Of a DNA stretch of 33,098 nt, positions 16,146 through 24,765 are shown in pieces. The notes beneath the pieces were generated by a model, which did no database searches, was not told the DNA's origin, and saw nothing but the letters and a program-made list of their open reading frames with translations. The position numbers were made by a program, and so were the translations under genes. The DNA lies in contig JAILMS010000093.1 in the NCBI GenBank assembly GCA_024692385.1, positions 1 through 33,098 on the forward strand, read 5' to 3'. This DNA is from Prevotella sp. (GTDB lineage: Bacteria; Bacteroidota; Bacteroidia; Bacteroidales; Bacteroidaceae). Each line of letters begins with the position of its first letter. Position 1 is the first letter of the stretch.

Positions 16146-18923
16146 CTATTTCCTGACAATTTCTGTACATCTACACGGTATGCTCACCCAAACGATAGTA
16201 CCCTTGCCCACTTCTGACTTGATACGTATCTTACCACCCATCTGCGTGGTAATATCATGACAGATAGCAAGACCAAGACCAGTACCATGACCGCCAGACG
16301 ACACGAAACGATCGAAGATTTGCTTCATACGATCGTCGGAGATACCGCTACCAGTATCTTGGAAAGCCATAGCGACACCTTCACCGGTATACTCATAGCT
16401 GGCACGTACCATACCTTTGGTAGTATGCATCGTAGCGTTTTCCATCACCTGGTCGATGACAATGCCTAAATTCTGATCATCCAGCTCAACCATCAACTGC
16501 TGATAGGGATTGTCGGTTACGAAGTCGACACCATCATTATGATGAGCATTCCATACATTCTGGCAACGGGCATCGAAGAACTGAGCGAAGTCGACGGGTT
16601 TCCTCTTGAACTCAATCATACCGGCATCCAGTCGAGACAGGAACAAGATGTCGTTGATGAGTTTCAGCAACTTAGAAGAATTTTTCTTTATCTGTTCAAT
16701 GAACAGCGATTCTTCTTCCGACGTATGCGACATTTCGAAAAGCTCGGCAAAACCAATGACTGAACTGAGTGGCGTACGAATCTCATAACTCATGTTACGG
16801 AGGAAGGCATTCTTCACAGTTTCTACCTCCTGTGCCTTTGCACTCTCCTTGGCGAGTTTCTCTTCGGTGGCCTTAATCTCACTAATGTCACGACAGGCAC
16901 CAAAATACTCCTTAACACAGCCCTGATTATCTAATACTGGGACAAACGATATCAGCAAGCTGAGTCGCATGCCCTTCTTGACACGAATGATGGTATTAAA
17001 GGAATCTTTCAGCGGTGACAACACACGGTTATCCATGCTGTTGAACATGCGCTGAGCACGACGACGACAATCATCAGTAACAAGTGCCAGAATACGCGTC
17101 TGGGTCAACTTACTTTGCTCGCTACCGACATCGGTATATATTAATAATGTATGCGTATCAGGTGAATAACGTGCCATGCGCACACCACCATTCTGCAACA
17201 CATAATTAATGTTGCGGAAATAGGTATTCATCTCCTCATTGGCATGCTCCTGCAGTTCTATGTTGTGCTGTAGACGCTGATACGACTTCACTGTACCTGT
17301 CACATCACGCCCGGTGCCAAAGACTTCAAGCAGGCGTCCCCGACTGTCGCGTAACGGCAACAACTGCAGCTCATAGAACATTTGGCGCTTGTGAATCTGG
17401 GGATTGAAGATACGATCATCACGCCCCGCCTCATACAATCTTGTAAAATAGGAAGGCTGCAAGGTCTCTAACGAAAACTCATCGCCCAACACATCGCGCA
17501 GATTTACTCGGTTTTTCAGTGCTGTTTCTTTACCGCCAGGGAATTCTATATCAGCCTTTTCATTCATGTCATATATATAGCCTTTGCTATCGTAGACAAT
17601 GGTGTCAACCATCGCTGAATGGAAGACAGAGTGATAACGTAGCATAGTGTCTTTCACCTGCAACTGACGCTGGCGGTCGGCAGTAACATCACAATAAGTA
17701 CCTATAATATCGGTAGGCGTCCCGTTCTTGTCGCGTCGGAAGACGGACATCACGACTGACAATATCTGACAATCCCCATTCGGTCCCTGTTTCGAATGAA
17801 CCTCGATTTTCTTTTTCTCTATCTGACCTTCGGCAATCTGCAACAATATGCTACTAATCTGCTGCACATCCTCGGCCTGCATACGATTAAAGAAAATAGT
17901 CGGTGGCTGGCTGTCGGCCTCAACCTCACCTTTATCATTATAGACGGTAACGGTCTTTTTCTCCACATTGAATGTCCACAGATGCACATTCCACGTGCTA
18001 AGGATATGTGACAAACGGGTATTGCTGCGACGGATTGCCTTGGTCATCGTCTTCTCACGGAAGCGATAGAGGGCATAGTATCCGAGGGCAGCCAACAGAA
18101 TCAGGATCATAGCACCTACCACAATCCAAATCCAGTAAGGGATACCACTATCTTTGCGTTCCGGATAAAACCACTTGTTCTGGATAGGCTGCAATTTGCC
18201 TTCAGCCTCCATATGCGAATACACCTCGTCAATAATTTCCAATAGAATAGGCTGGTTGGACAGGAACTTATATTCACCATGTTGCATCTTAACGGGGGTC
18301 AGCTCCAAATCGTCGAAATGTAGTGTACGTTTCAGCCATTTCAGAGACAACGTATTCCAAACAATTTGCTGGTTGGGCTTGTTATGAATATCCTGTACAG
18401 CCTCACGCATATCGTTATAGGGCATGACATGATTCTCCAAGCCCTGACGCTTCATCAGATGGTGAGCAAAGCTACCGTCATGAACAATAAAATGGCTAGT
18501 CTTCAGATCATCTTCTGTCTTGATACGGAGGGGATCATTCTTACGACGTAACACACTATGAGTGAAAATCTGGACCACTGACTGTCCGAAATGTCCGTAT
18601 TCTCGGTGATAGTCTGCGTCCATGGCCAGCATTAAGTCGGCTTCACCATTCTTCACGTCTCGCAGCGCTTCCTTAGTGGGTTTGAGCTTAATAACGTAGG
18701 GAATGTCGAGTTCATCGCAGATAGATTTGATGAGATCGATATTATAGCCTACAGCCTCACCACTTGCATTGAGGAATGAATAAGGCCAAAGATCCCAGGC
18801 ATCCTCATAGATTAGCGGATGTTCACGATTGAAGACCCTCGCACTATCGTTGGGCAGCGCATATATCGGCGACAGCACCAACAGGCAAAGAGCAGTCATC
18901 AGAATACGGTAACAGTTGTTCAT
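16146..18923 (-). CDS. Sensor pseudo-histidine kinase K3: periplasmic SBP domain, PAS repeats, HisKA with Tyr for His, HATPase
   Basis: 925 aa with the same layout as K4: signal peptide (ends IYA), SBP_bac_3-type domain (about 35-253), membrane segment (about 263-285), three PAS-like domains, HisKA, HATPase_c. The phosphoacceptor His is replaced by Tyr713 (NMSYEIRTPL; codon TAT at 16787-16785). The neighbouring Glu (+1) and Thr (+4), needed for kinase and phosphatase chemistry in this family, remain. The ATP site looks usable: N-box MENATMHT, G1 QDTGSGIS, G2 GTGLGLAIC. It could bind ATP and act on K4 in a heterodimer, or act as a phosphatase, but cannot autophosphorylate on the usual His. It is a paralogue of K1 in the PAS and kinase parts (NINYxL, GRDxT, DNPY motifs). 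It starts 12 bp after K2. Confidence 0.92.
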   Translation of the reverse strand: MNNCYRILMTALCLLVLSPIYALPNDSARVFNREHPLIYEDAWDLWPYSFLNASGEAVGYNIDLIKSICDELDIPYVIKLKPTKEALRDVKNGEADLMLAMDADYHREYGHFGQSVVQIFTHSVLRRKNDPLRIKTEDDLKTSHFIVHDGSFAHHLMKRQGLENHVMPYNDMREAVQDIHNKPNQQIVWNTLSLKWLKRTLHFDDLELTPVKMQHGEYKFLSNQPILLEIIDEVYSHMEAEGKLQPIQNKWFYPERKDSGIPYWIWIVVGAMILILLAALGYYALYRFREKTMTKAIRRSNTRLSHILSTWNVHLWTFNVEKKTVTVYNDKGEVEADSQPPTIFFNRMQAEDVQQISSILLQIAEGQIEKKKIEVHSKQGPNGDCQILSVVMSVFRRDKNGTPTDIIGTYCDVTADRQRQLQVKDTMLRYHSVFHSAMVDTIVYDSKGYIYDMNEKADIEFPGGKETALKNRVNLRDVLGDEFSLETLQPSYFTRLYEAGRDDRIFNPQIHKRQMFYELQLLPLRDSRGRLLEVFGTGRDVTGTVKSYQRLQHNIELQEHANEEMNTYFRNINYVLQNGGVRMARYSPDTHTLLIYTDVGSEQSKLTQTRILALVTDDCRRRAQRMFNSMDNRVLSPLKDSFNTIIRVKKGMRLSLLISFVPVLDNQGCVKEYFGACRDISEIKATEEKLAKESAKAQEVETVKNAFLRNMSYEIRTPLSSVIGFAELFEMSHTSEEESLFIEQIKKNSSKLLKLINDILFLSRLDAGMIEFKRKPVDFAQFFDARCQNVWNAHHNDGVDFVTDNPYQQLMVELDDQNLGIVIDQVMENATMHTTKGMVRASYEYTGEGVAMAFQDTGSGISDDRMKQIFDRFVSSGGHGTGLGLAICHDITTQMGGKIRIKSEVGKGTIVWVSIPCRCTEIVRK

Positions 18924-18935
18924 GGTTGATAGTTC

Positions 18936-21005
18936 TTACGCTTTTATTTCGCAACAAGGTATCCACATCCAGAAGGTAGAGCCATGCCCTTGTCCCTCAG
19001 AGTCTATACCGATAACACCATGGCATGCCGTGGCGATAGCCTTACAGATAGAGAGTCCCAAACCGGTACCTTGTATATAGTCATTGAGTTTGAAGAAGCG
19101 CTCAAAGAGTTTGTCCTGTACTTCTTTAGCAACACCGTCACCGGTATCTTCACAATAAAGGTACAAGCCTTCATGACTCTCGCCATTCTCTTCGCGCCAT
19201 TCTTTACGATAGCCCACCTTGATATGTCCCTGATGGGTGTATTTCACTGCATTGGTTACGAAATTGGTATAGACCTGACGAATACGGACTTCGTCAATCA
19301 TCGTCACATAAGTGGGATAAGGATTATCCTTGATAAACACGACAGTAGGTTCACGAAGGCGCTGCTGTAACTGTTCACAGAGTTCATCGAAGAACTTAGA
19401 GAAATCGGTCTGCAGGGCCATAATATCTACACTGCCGCTGATATCCAGTGAAGCTGCATCCTGGATGTCGTTAACCAGACGGAGCAACATGTCGCAGTTA
19501 TCTGTGATAAGGCGAATCATTTCCTGACGCTCCTCAGGAGTAGAGAGCATCGGCAGAACATCAGAGAAACCGACGATAGCATTCAGCGGAGTACGAATCT
19601 CATGGGTCATATTTGCAAGGAAGATACTCTTCATGCGACCAGAGTCGTTAGCACGCTCCGTTTCACGCTTCAGTTGTTCCTGTTTCTGCATGAGCTGGTT
19701 GATGTTACGCCATATGCCAAAAGCACCCTTCAGATTACCTTGTTCATCAAATTCAGGAATACTGTTAATCTGCACCCACTGCGGTTCTGTATGCTCATGT
19801 GTCACGACAAAATTCATACGTCCCATATAACTAATGGGCTTGCCAATAACGATGGCAGGATTATCCAAATCGCGTACAAACTCGTCATCCTGATTATAGA
19901 AGATACCCTTCAGCTGCTGCAACGTGAATTGTTTGGTGACAGTACTCAATCCATTATAGAATTCTATCACATTACGTTCCAAAGAAATACGCCAAGCCTG
20001 TAAGCCACAAGTATCCATCATGTAGCGCAACTCTTTTTCATAGAGCTGAATAGATTCATTGACCTTCTGGATTTCGATATCGTTCTTTTTGGCTTGCATA
20101 TACAACTCACGCTCTTCTGAGATATCACGTGCAGCCACAGAAAGGTATATCAGCTTACCTTCATCATCATAGATTGGGTGTACACCTATTTCCAGATAGA
20201 TATACATTTCGCGTTCAGGAACAATACTCAGTGAGCAAGCCAGATATTCGTTCGGATGATAACGGTCGAGTACCTCATTAAAAGGAGCTATATCAAACAG
20301 ATTTACCTTCGAGAAGAAGGCGTCACTATCATCACTGTCGAAGTGACAGATGTCACGCATCATCTTGTTGGCGGCAAGCAGCCATCCCTCAGGTGAATAG
20401 AATGACAAACCTACGATAGAGTCCTCAAAGATTTGCTTATAGCGCTTGGTAAGTTCTTCTTCTTCCTGCTGATGAGTACGCAATTCCGTTTCATCAAGCA
20501 GCACACTGATAATGCTAACAGGGGTACTGCTTCCTGCAACATATTCAGCCACACTATTGCTACGGATGTAAATCCAACACGGTTCTCCACCGCCATAGTT
20601 GACATTCCAGCGATAGCTAAATTCTGCGGACTGCAACTTACCATCAAGAAGCTGCTGAAGAGTTATTAATGCTTGATCGGCATCATCAGGATGGAGATAA
20701 TTTCTGAACTCGTCAGCTTTAATCTCGGAACTTGGAAGCAAATTACCTCTCAGTCGCCTGATAGTATTACCGGCAATGTCATAGATGACGACATCATTGT
20801 CGGCTATCTTTAGAGCTTTCTCCATCATCTCATAGGTAGAGGTGGCTGAAGCGATGCTTTGGCGAACATGACGACGCACACGGAAATTCTGATACATGAG
20901 GGCCATAAAGGATAGTGACACCACCAGCAGTAACAGTAACGCTCCAAGCGACGTAATCGAAATAGAGAGTTCTAAGAGGAGATATGTGAATGTCAGTATT
21001 ATCAT
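18936..21005 (-). CDS. Sensor histidine kinase K2: membrane anchor, three PAS, HisKA (His), HATPase
   Basis: 689 aa. An N-terminal hydrophobic region (about 1-38, one or two membrane passes) has no periplasmic sensor domain. Three PAS-like domains follow (about 60-180, 190-310, 330-440; the second has a clear DGDGxL-type turn), then HisKA and HATPase_c. The phosphoacceptor is intact at H468 (NMTHEIRTPLNAIVGFSD). The N-box TNFVTNAVKYT, G1 EDTGDGVA and G2 GTGLGLSIC are complete. It is closely related to K4 in the kinase core (CDMLLRL, KDNPY, GHIxVGYRKE). Its ATG overlaps the K1 stop (ATGA), so translation is coupled. No receiver domain or regulator is attached; output must go to an unlinked response regulator. 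Confidence 0.92.
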   Translation of the reverse strand: MIILTFTYLLLELSISITSLGALLLLLVVSLSFMALMYQNFRVRRHVRQSIASATSTYEMMEKALKIADNDVVIYDIAGNTIRRLRGNLLPSSEIKADEFRNYLHPDDADQALITLQQLLDGKLQSAEFSYRWNVNYGGGEPCWIYIRSNSVAEYVAGSSTPVSIISVLLDETELRTHQQEEEELTKRYKQIFEDSIVGLSFYSPEGWLLAANKMMRDICHFDSDDSDAFFSKVNLFDIAPFNEVLDRYHPNEYLACSLSIVPEREMYIYLEIGVHPIYDDEGKLIYLSVAARDISEERELYMQAKKNDIEIQKVNESIQLYEKELRYMMDTCGLQAWRISLERNVIEFYNGLSTVTKQFTLQQLKGIFYNQDDEFVRDLDNPAIVIGKPISYMGRMNFVVTHEHTEPQWVQINSIPEFDEQGNLKGAFGIWRNINQLMQKQEQLKRETERANDSGRMKSIFLANMTHEIRTPLNAIVGFSDVLPMLSTPEERQEMIRLITDNCDMLLRLVNDIQDAASLDISGSVDIMALQTDFSKFFDELCEQLQQRLREPTVVFIKDNPYPTYVTMIDEVRIRQVYTNFVTNAVKYTHQGHIKVGYRKEWREENGESHEGLYLYCEDTGDGVAKEVQDKLFERFFKLNDYIQGTGLGLSICKAIATACHGVIGIDSEGQGHGSTFWMWIPCCEIKA

Positions 21006-23098
21006 AGCAGGATGTTTTCAGTTGTATTTGAGGTATTTTCTTCAAGTCGTCTTTCTATAGTTGCCGCCTCACAAGGAACTGCTACCCAGATAGTAGTACC
21101 CTTGTGCTGCTTCGACTCAACTTCTATGGTACCGCCCATCTGACGAACCAACGACTCGACGATAGGCAGGTCAAGACCGGAGCCATAGAGTTCGTCGTCG
21201 GGACCTTGTACAAAACGATCAAACATATGTGGCATAACATCTTCAGGAATACCTTCACCATTGTCTTCAATGGTAATGAGCAATTCGCCACGACGATATT
21301 CACAACGGGCCTTAGAATAGCCCTGCTCCAGATGGAGTGTGGACAACCAACAAAGTTTCTCAATAACCTTTCCTAATTGTTCTACGTCAATATTAATAAC
21401 CAGACTATCATAGGGGTTGTCAACAATTGTCTTCACCTGAGTGTTAGCATCGCTCCAACCGAGCTGACAGTAGTTGGCAAAGATTGCTGAGAAGTCAATA
21501 TAATCCTTGTGATATTCCACCATATTGGCATCCAGACTTGACAACAACATAATATCGTTCACCAACTTCAGCATATTGTTAGAGTGGGTTTTTATCTGCT
21601 CGACAAAAGCAGGCTCATCGGCCTCATCGTGGGGTGCATTAAACAATCCGGCGAAACCGACAACATTATTCAATGGGGTACGAATCTGATAACTCATGTT
21701 CGAGAGGAAGGATTGCTTCAGCAGCTCTGTCTCCTGAGCCTTCTTAGTCTCCACGGCCAGACGATTTTCCATCTCCACCATATCAGTCATATCACGGCAC
21801 ATACCATAATAGCGCTCCACCTTTCCATTTTCATCAAGCATGGGCACCATATTGAACATCAGCCAGATAGGACGACCTTTCTTGTCACGAATCTCAGTCT
21901 CGATGTTGACATTAATATTATAAGGTGACAGATGATCCATACGGTTCAGCACGCTGGAAACAGTGCGACGGAAGCGCGGGGTAGCCAAACGGATACAGCG
22001 TAACTGTGACAACTTCATCTGTGACTGCGTGATATTATTAGACAACTCCAGCGTGAATGACTTCGGATAGTAGTTTACCATACGAATATCACTGATACGC
22101 AGCGCATAATTAATATTGGAGATGTATTCACGGATATTCTCGTTCACCTTATGCAACTGCTCGGCACCAGCTTTCTGGCGGTGGTACGAAACCACCATCT
22201 CCGTAATATCACGACCAGCCATATAAACACCCTCCAAATTACCTTTTGCATCTCGGATGGGGTTAATGGTAGAATCGTAGTACATCTTCTTTCCTTTCAA
22301 GCCAAATTCATCCAAATGATAGATAGGAGATTCGAAATTATGGAAGTCTACAATAGAGGAAGAACGAGTATTATCCATTGACTCAAGATCGACATCAGCA
22401 AAAAAGGGATTGTTCTTCAATAGGAATTCATTGTCAAGCACAAATTCACGATTGGGAACGCCAAAGGCCTTGCAGGCACGATCATTGATGTCACGCAAAA
22501 CACCATGGTTATCGTAGTACACCATATCAATCAGCGAACTACTGAACACCGTATGATAACGAAGCAGCAACTGATTGACAGCCTCCAAACGACGATACTC
22601 TTCAGTTACGTCATGCTGGATTCCTAAAATACTGACAACATGACCTCTGCTGTTACGACGATCTACGGATACTGTCACCTCATAATGGCGAAGGAAAGAG
22701 TCATCCTTGGCATTACTGGCCAGCATGACAACGGCATTATTCTTCTTACCATCACAAATATCGAAGATTGCCGTGCGTAGCGTTTCAAAGTCTTCACGGT
22801 CAAAGAACTGTAGGAAATCTATAGGATTATAACGCTGCTCCATAGTACCTTCTTCAGAAATAATAAGATACTGACGGGTAGCAGGAATATATTTCCATAT
22901 ACGCAAGCGCCCTGCTTGCAGAACTAAAGCCAGATGGGCATTCTGTTCCTTCTGGCGAGCAGTAGCCTCTTTGGCGCGCTTCAGATAGACATAATTGTAG
23001 ACAATCACTATCAGAATCGCCACCAACAGCACACCCACTACGGCAAATACGTAGTGATTGAGGCTCGACATTGACATTTCACTCGTTTGATATAACAT
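21002..23098 (-). CDS. Sensor pseudo-histidine kinase K1: membrane anchor, PAS repeats, degenerate HisKA (Tyr) and HATPase
   Basis: 698 aa from ATG 23098. A single membrane helix (about 16-38) leads to three PAS-like domains, HisKA and HATPase_c. The catalytic core is doubly degenerate. The phosphoacceptor is Tyr470 in NMSYQIRTPL (codon TAT at 21691-21689), with +1 Glu changed to Gln; the N-box Asn is lost (EKLCWLSTLHLEQG against TNFVTNAVKYTKKG); G2 reads YGSGLDLPI in place of GTGLGLAI. Only G1 (EDNGEGIP) is normal. A kinase-dead regulatory partner is the likeliest role. The ORF-track start (23134, TTG) is inside the promoter box, so 23098 is used; 23077 is also possible. It is first in the operon. 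Confidence 0.9.
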   Translation of the reverse strand: MLYQTSEMSMSSLNHYVFAVVGVLLVAILIVIVYNYVYLKRAKEATARQKEQNAHLALVLQAGRLRIWKYIPATRQYLIISEEGTMEQRYNPIDFLQFFDREDFETLRTAIFDICDGKKNNAVVMLASNAKDDSFLRHYEVTVSVDRRNSRGHVVSILGIQHDVTEEYRRLEAVNQLLLRYHTVFSSSLIDMVYYDNHGVLRDINDRACKAFGVPNREFVLDNEFLLKNNPFFADVDLESMDNTRSSSIVDFHNFESPIYHLDEFGLKGKKMYYDSTINPIRDAKGNLEGVYMAGRDITEMVVSYHRQKAGAEQLHKVNENIREYISNINYALRISDIRMVNYYPKSFTLELSNNITQSQMKLSQLRCIRLATPRFRRTVSSVLNRMDHLSPYNINVNIETEIRDKKGRPIWLMFNMVPMLDENGKVERYYGMCRDMTDMVEMENRLAVETKKAQETELLKQSFLSNMSYQIRTPLNNVVGFAGLFNAPHDEADEPAFVEQIKTHSNNMLKLVNDIMLLSSLDANMVEYHKDYIDFSAIFANYCQLGWSDANTQVKTIVDNPYDSLVINIDVEQLGKVIEKLCWLSTLHLEQGYSKARCEYRRGELLITIEDNGEGIPEDVMPHMFDRFVQGPDDELYGSGLDLPIVESLVRQMGGTIEVESKQHKGTTIWVAVPCEAATIERRLEENTSNTTENILL

Positions 23099-23131
23099 TC
23101 TTAGGATAGTAGTATCATAGGTTAATGTAGG

Positions 23132-23162
23132 CAAAGGTATAAAACTTACGGCACTTTACAAA
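23132..23162 (-). promoter_or_regulatory. Consensus promoter of the four-kinase operon
   Basis: On the minus strand, TTTG (23162-23159), a 19-bp spacer, then TACCTTTG (23139-23132): a perfect match to the Bacteroidota primary sigma consensus. The start point would be near 23126, giving a leader of under 30 nt before ATG 23098. Confidence 0.82.
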
Positions 23163-23190
23163 ATTTTTTATAACTTTTTTCACAAAATGC

Positions 23191-23222
23191 TTTGCATAGT
23201 CAGAATTTAGTTCGTATCTTTG
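23191..23222 (+). promoter_or_regulatory. Consensus promoter of frr-rsgA-mnmA
   Basis: TTTG (23191-23194), a 20-bp spacer, then TATCTTTG (23215-23222), 28 bp before the frr ATG. It is divergent from the kinase-operon promoter in a 152-bp intergenic region. Confidence 0.82.
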
Positions 23223-23250
23223 TAGCAAATATCACATAAATAAGAAAAAT

Positions 23251-23811
23251 ATGATTGACGTTAAACAGACATTAGCTGATGCTGAAGAGCGTATGCAGAT
23301 GGCTTCCATGTACTTGGAAGAAGAGCTGAGCCGTGTACGTGCAGGCCGCGCCAACGTAGCCATTCTCGATGGTGTACGTGTAGAATCTTATGGTTCTAGA
23401 GTTCCTCTGAACCAAGTTGCCAACATTTCCACTCCCGATGCTCGCACCATTGCCATCAAGCCATGGGACAAGAAGCAGATTCGCGACATTGAGAAGGCTA
23501 TTATGGATTCTGATGTAGGCATCACTCCTGAGAATAATGGTGAGATTATCCGTCTGGGACTCCCCCAGCCTACTGAGGAGCGCCGCCGCGACCTCGTGAA
23601 ACAGTGTAACAAAATTACCGAGAAGGCTAAGATTGAGGTACGCAATGTTCGCAGTGACATCAAGGAGAAGCTGAAGAAGGCCATCAAAGACGGACTTTCT
23701 GAGGACAACGAGAAGGATGCCGAGAACGAACTGCAGAAGCTGCACGACAAGTACATCAAGAAGCTTGATGACCTCATGGAGGCCAAGAACAAGGAAATCA
23801 TGACCGTTTAA
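23251..23811 (+). CDS. frr: Ribosome recycling factor
   Basis: Releases the ribosome from mRNA together with EF-G after termination. At 186 aa it is the normal length. The conserved N-terminal helix LEEELSRVRAGRAN, then GSRVPLNQVANISTPDART, IRLGLPQPTEERR and the C-terminal helix ending LDDLMEAKNKEIMTV match RRF throughout. Highly charged helices and no signal peptide fit a cytoplasmic protein. It is first of a three-gene operon; rsgA starts immediately after the frr stop (TAA directly followed by ATG), suggesting reinitiation. Confidence 0.97.
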   Translation: MIDVKQTLADAEERMQMASMYLEEELSRVRAGRANVAILDGVRVESYGSRVPLNQVANISTPDARTIAIKPWDKKQIRDIEKAIMDSDVGITPENNGEIIRLGLPQPTEERRRDLVKQCNKITEKAKIEVRNVRSDIKEKLKKAIKDGLSEDNEKDAENELQKLHDKYIKKLDDLMEAKNKEIMTV

Positions 23812-24762
23812 ATGCAGGGACTGGTCATAAAGAATACTGGAAGCTGGTACACCGTCCTGACGGATGATGGCCAGCTCCTTGATTGTAAGGTAAAGGGCAA
23901 TTTCCGCATCAAGGGAATTCGCTCTACTAATCCCGTGGCCGTTGGCGACAGGGTAACAGTAGGTGATGGCTGCTGGATAACAGATATCGAGGACCGTCGC
24001 AACTACATTATTCGCAAGAGTATCAATCTCTCCAAACAGAGCCACATCCTGGCAGCCAATGTCGATCAAGCATTGCTCATCGTCACCGTTGCCAAACCAG
24101 AGACCTCTACTACGTTCATTGACCGTTTCCTGGCCTCTGCCGAAGCCTATCGCATTCCTGTCATCTTAGTATTCAACAAGGTAGATTTGCTCAGCGATGA
24201 AGAACAACACTACCAACAGATGATGATACAGCTCTATGAAACCATTGGTTATGAATGTCGTGCCATTTCTGCAGAGACAGGCGAAGGCGTTGAGGAACTG
24301 CGCACCCTACTCGACAACAAGATTACATTACTTAGTGGCAATAGTGGTGTAGGCAAATCAACACTCATTAATCGCTTGATACCTCACGCAAATCAACGTA
24401 CTGCAGAAATCAGCGATGCTCACCAGACGGGTATGCACACCACCACGTTCAGCGAGATGATTCCACTCGCCTCGAACGTGACTGATAGTTCCGCTATAGG
24501 CGCTCACTCCTGGCTCATTGACACTCCTGGAATTAAGGGTTTCGGAACCTTCGACATTGAGCGTGAAGAGCTCACCAGCTATTTCAAGGAGATTTTTGAA
24601 TTCTCCAAGCAGTGTAAGTTCTCTGACTGTAGCCACACACACGAGCCTGGTTGTGCTGTACTGAAGGCCGTTGAAGACCACTACATCGCCCAGAGTCGCT
24701 ACCAGTCATACCTCTCTATGCTAGACGACAAGGACGAAAATAAATATCGCGAAGCCTATTAG
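23812..24762 (+). CDS. rsgA: Small ribosomal subunit biogenesis GTPase RsgA
   Basis: Circularly permuted GTPase that checks late 30S maturation. The N-terminal OB-fold (about 1-70: [17 protein letters not shown]) is followed by the GTPase motifs in permuted order: G4 FNKVDLL, G5 ISAETGEG, G1 [10 protein letters not shown]3 DTPGIKGFG. The C-terminal zinc site has Cys and His ([16 protein letters not shown]). Its 316 aa fit the family. There is no gap to frr upstream and 3 bp to mnmA downstream, so the three translation-related genes are likely transcribed together. Confidence 0.96.
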   Translation: MQGLVIKNTGSWYTVLTDDGQLLDCKVKGNFRIKGIRSTNPVAVGDRVTVGDGCWITDIEDRRNYIIRKSINLSKQSHILAANVDQALLIVTVAKPETSTTFIDRFLASAEAYRIPVILVFNKVDLLSDEEQHYQQMMIQLYETIGYECRAISAETGEGVEELRTLLDNKITLLSGNSGVGKSTLINRLIPHANQRTAEISDAHQTGMHTTTFSEMIPLASNVTDSSAIGAHSWLIDTPGIKGFGTFDIEREELTSYFKEIFEFSKQCKFSDCSHTHEPGCAVLKAVEDHYIAQSRYQSYLSMLDDKDENKYREAY

Positions 24763-24765
24763 CCC

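Noticed and set aside
13352-23098. Hybrid two-component systems (one-protein kinase-regulator fusions)
   Set aside because: None of the four proteins has a receiver or DNA-binding domain after HATPase_c; each ends within about 30 residues of that domain.
23272-24069. 265-aa minus-strand ORF across frr and rsgA
   Set aside because: It lies opposite two certain genes and spans their junction; its hydrophobic Leu/Val-rich sequence is typical of an antisense frame.
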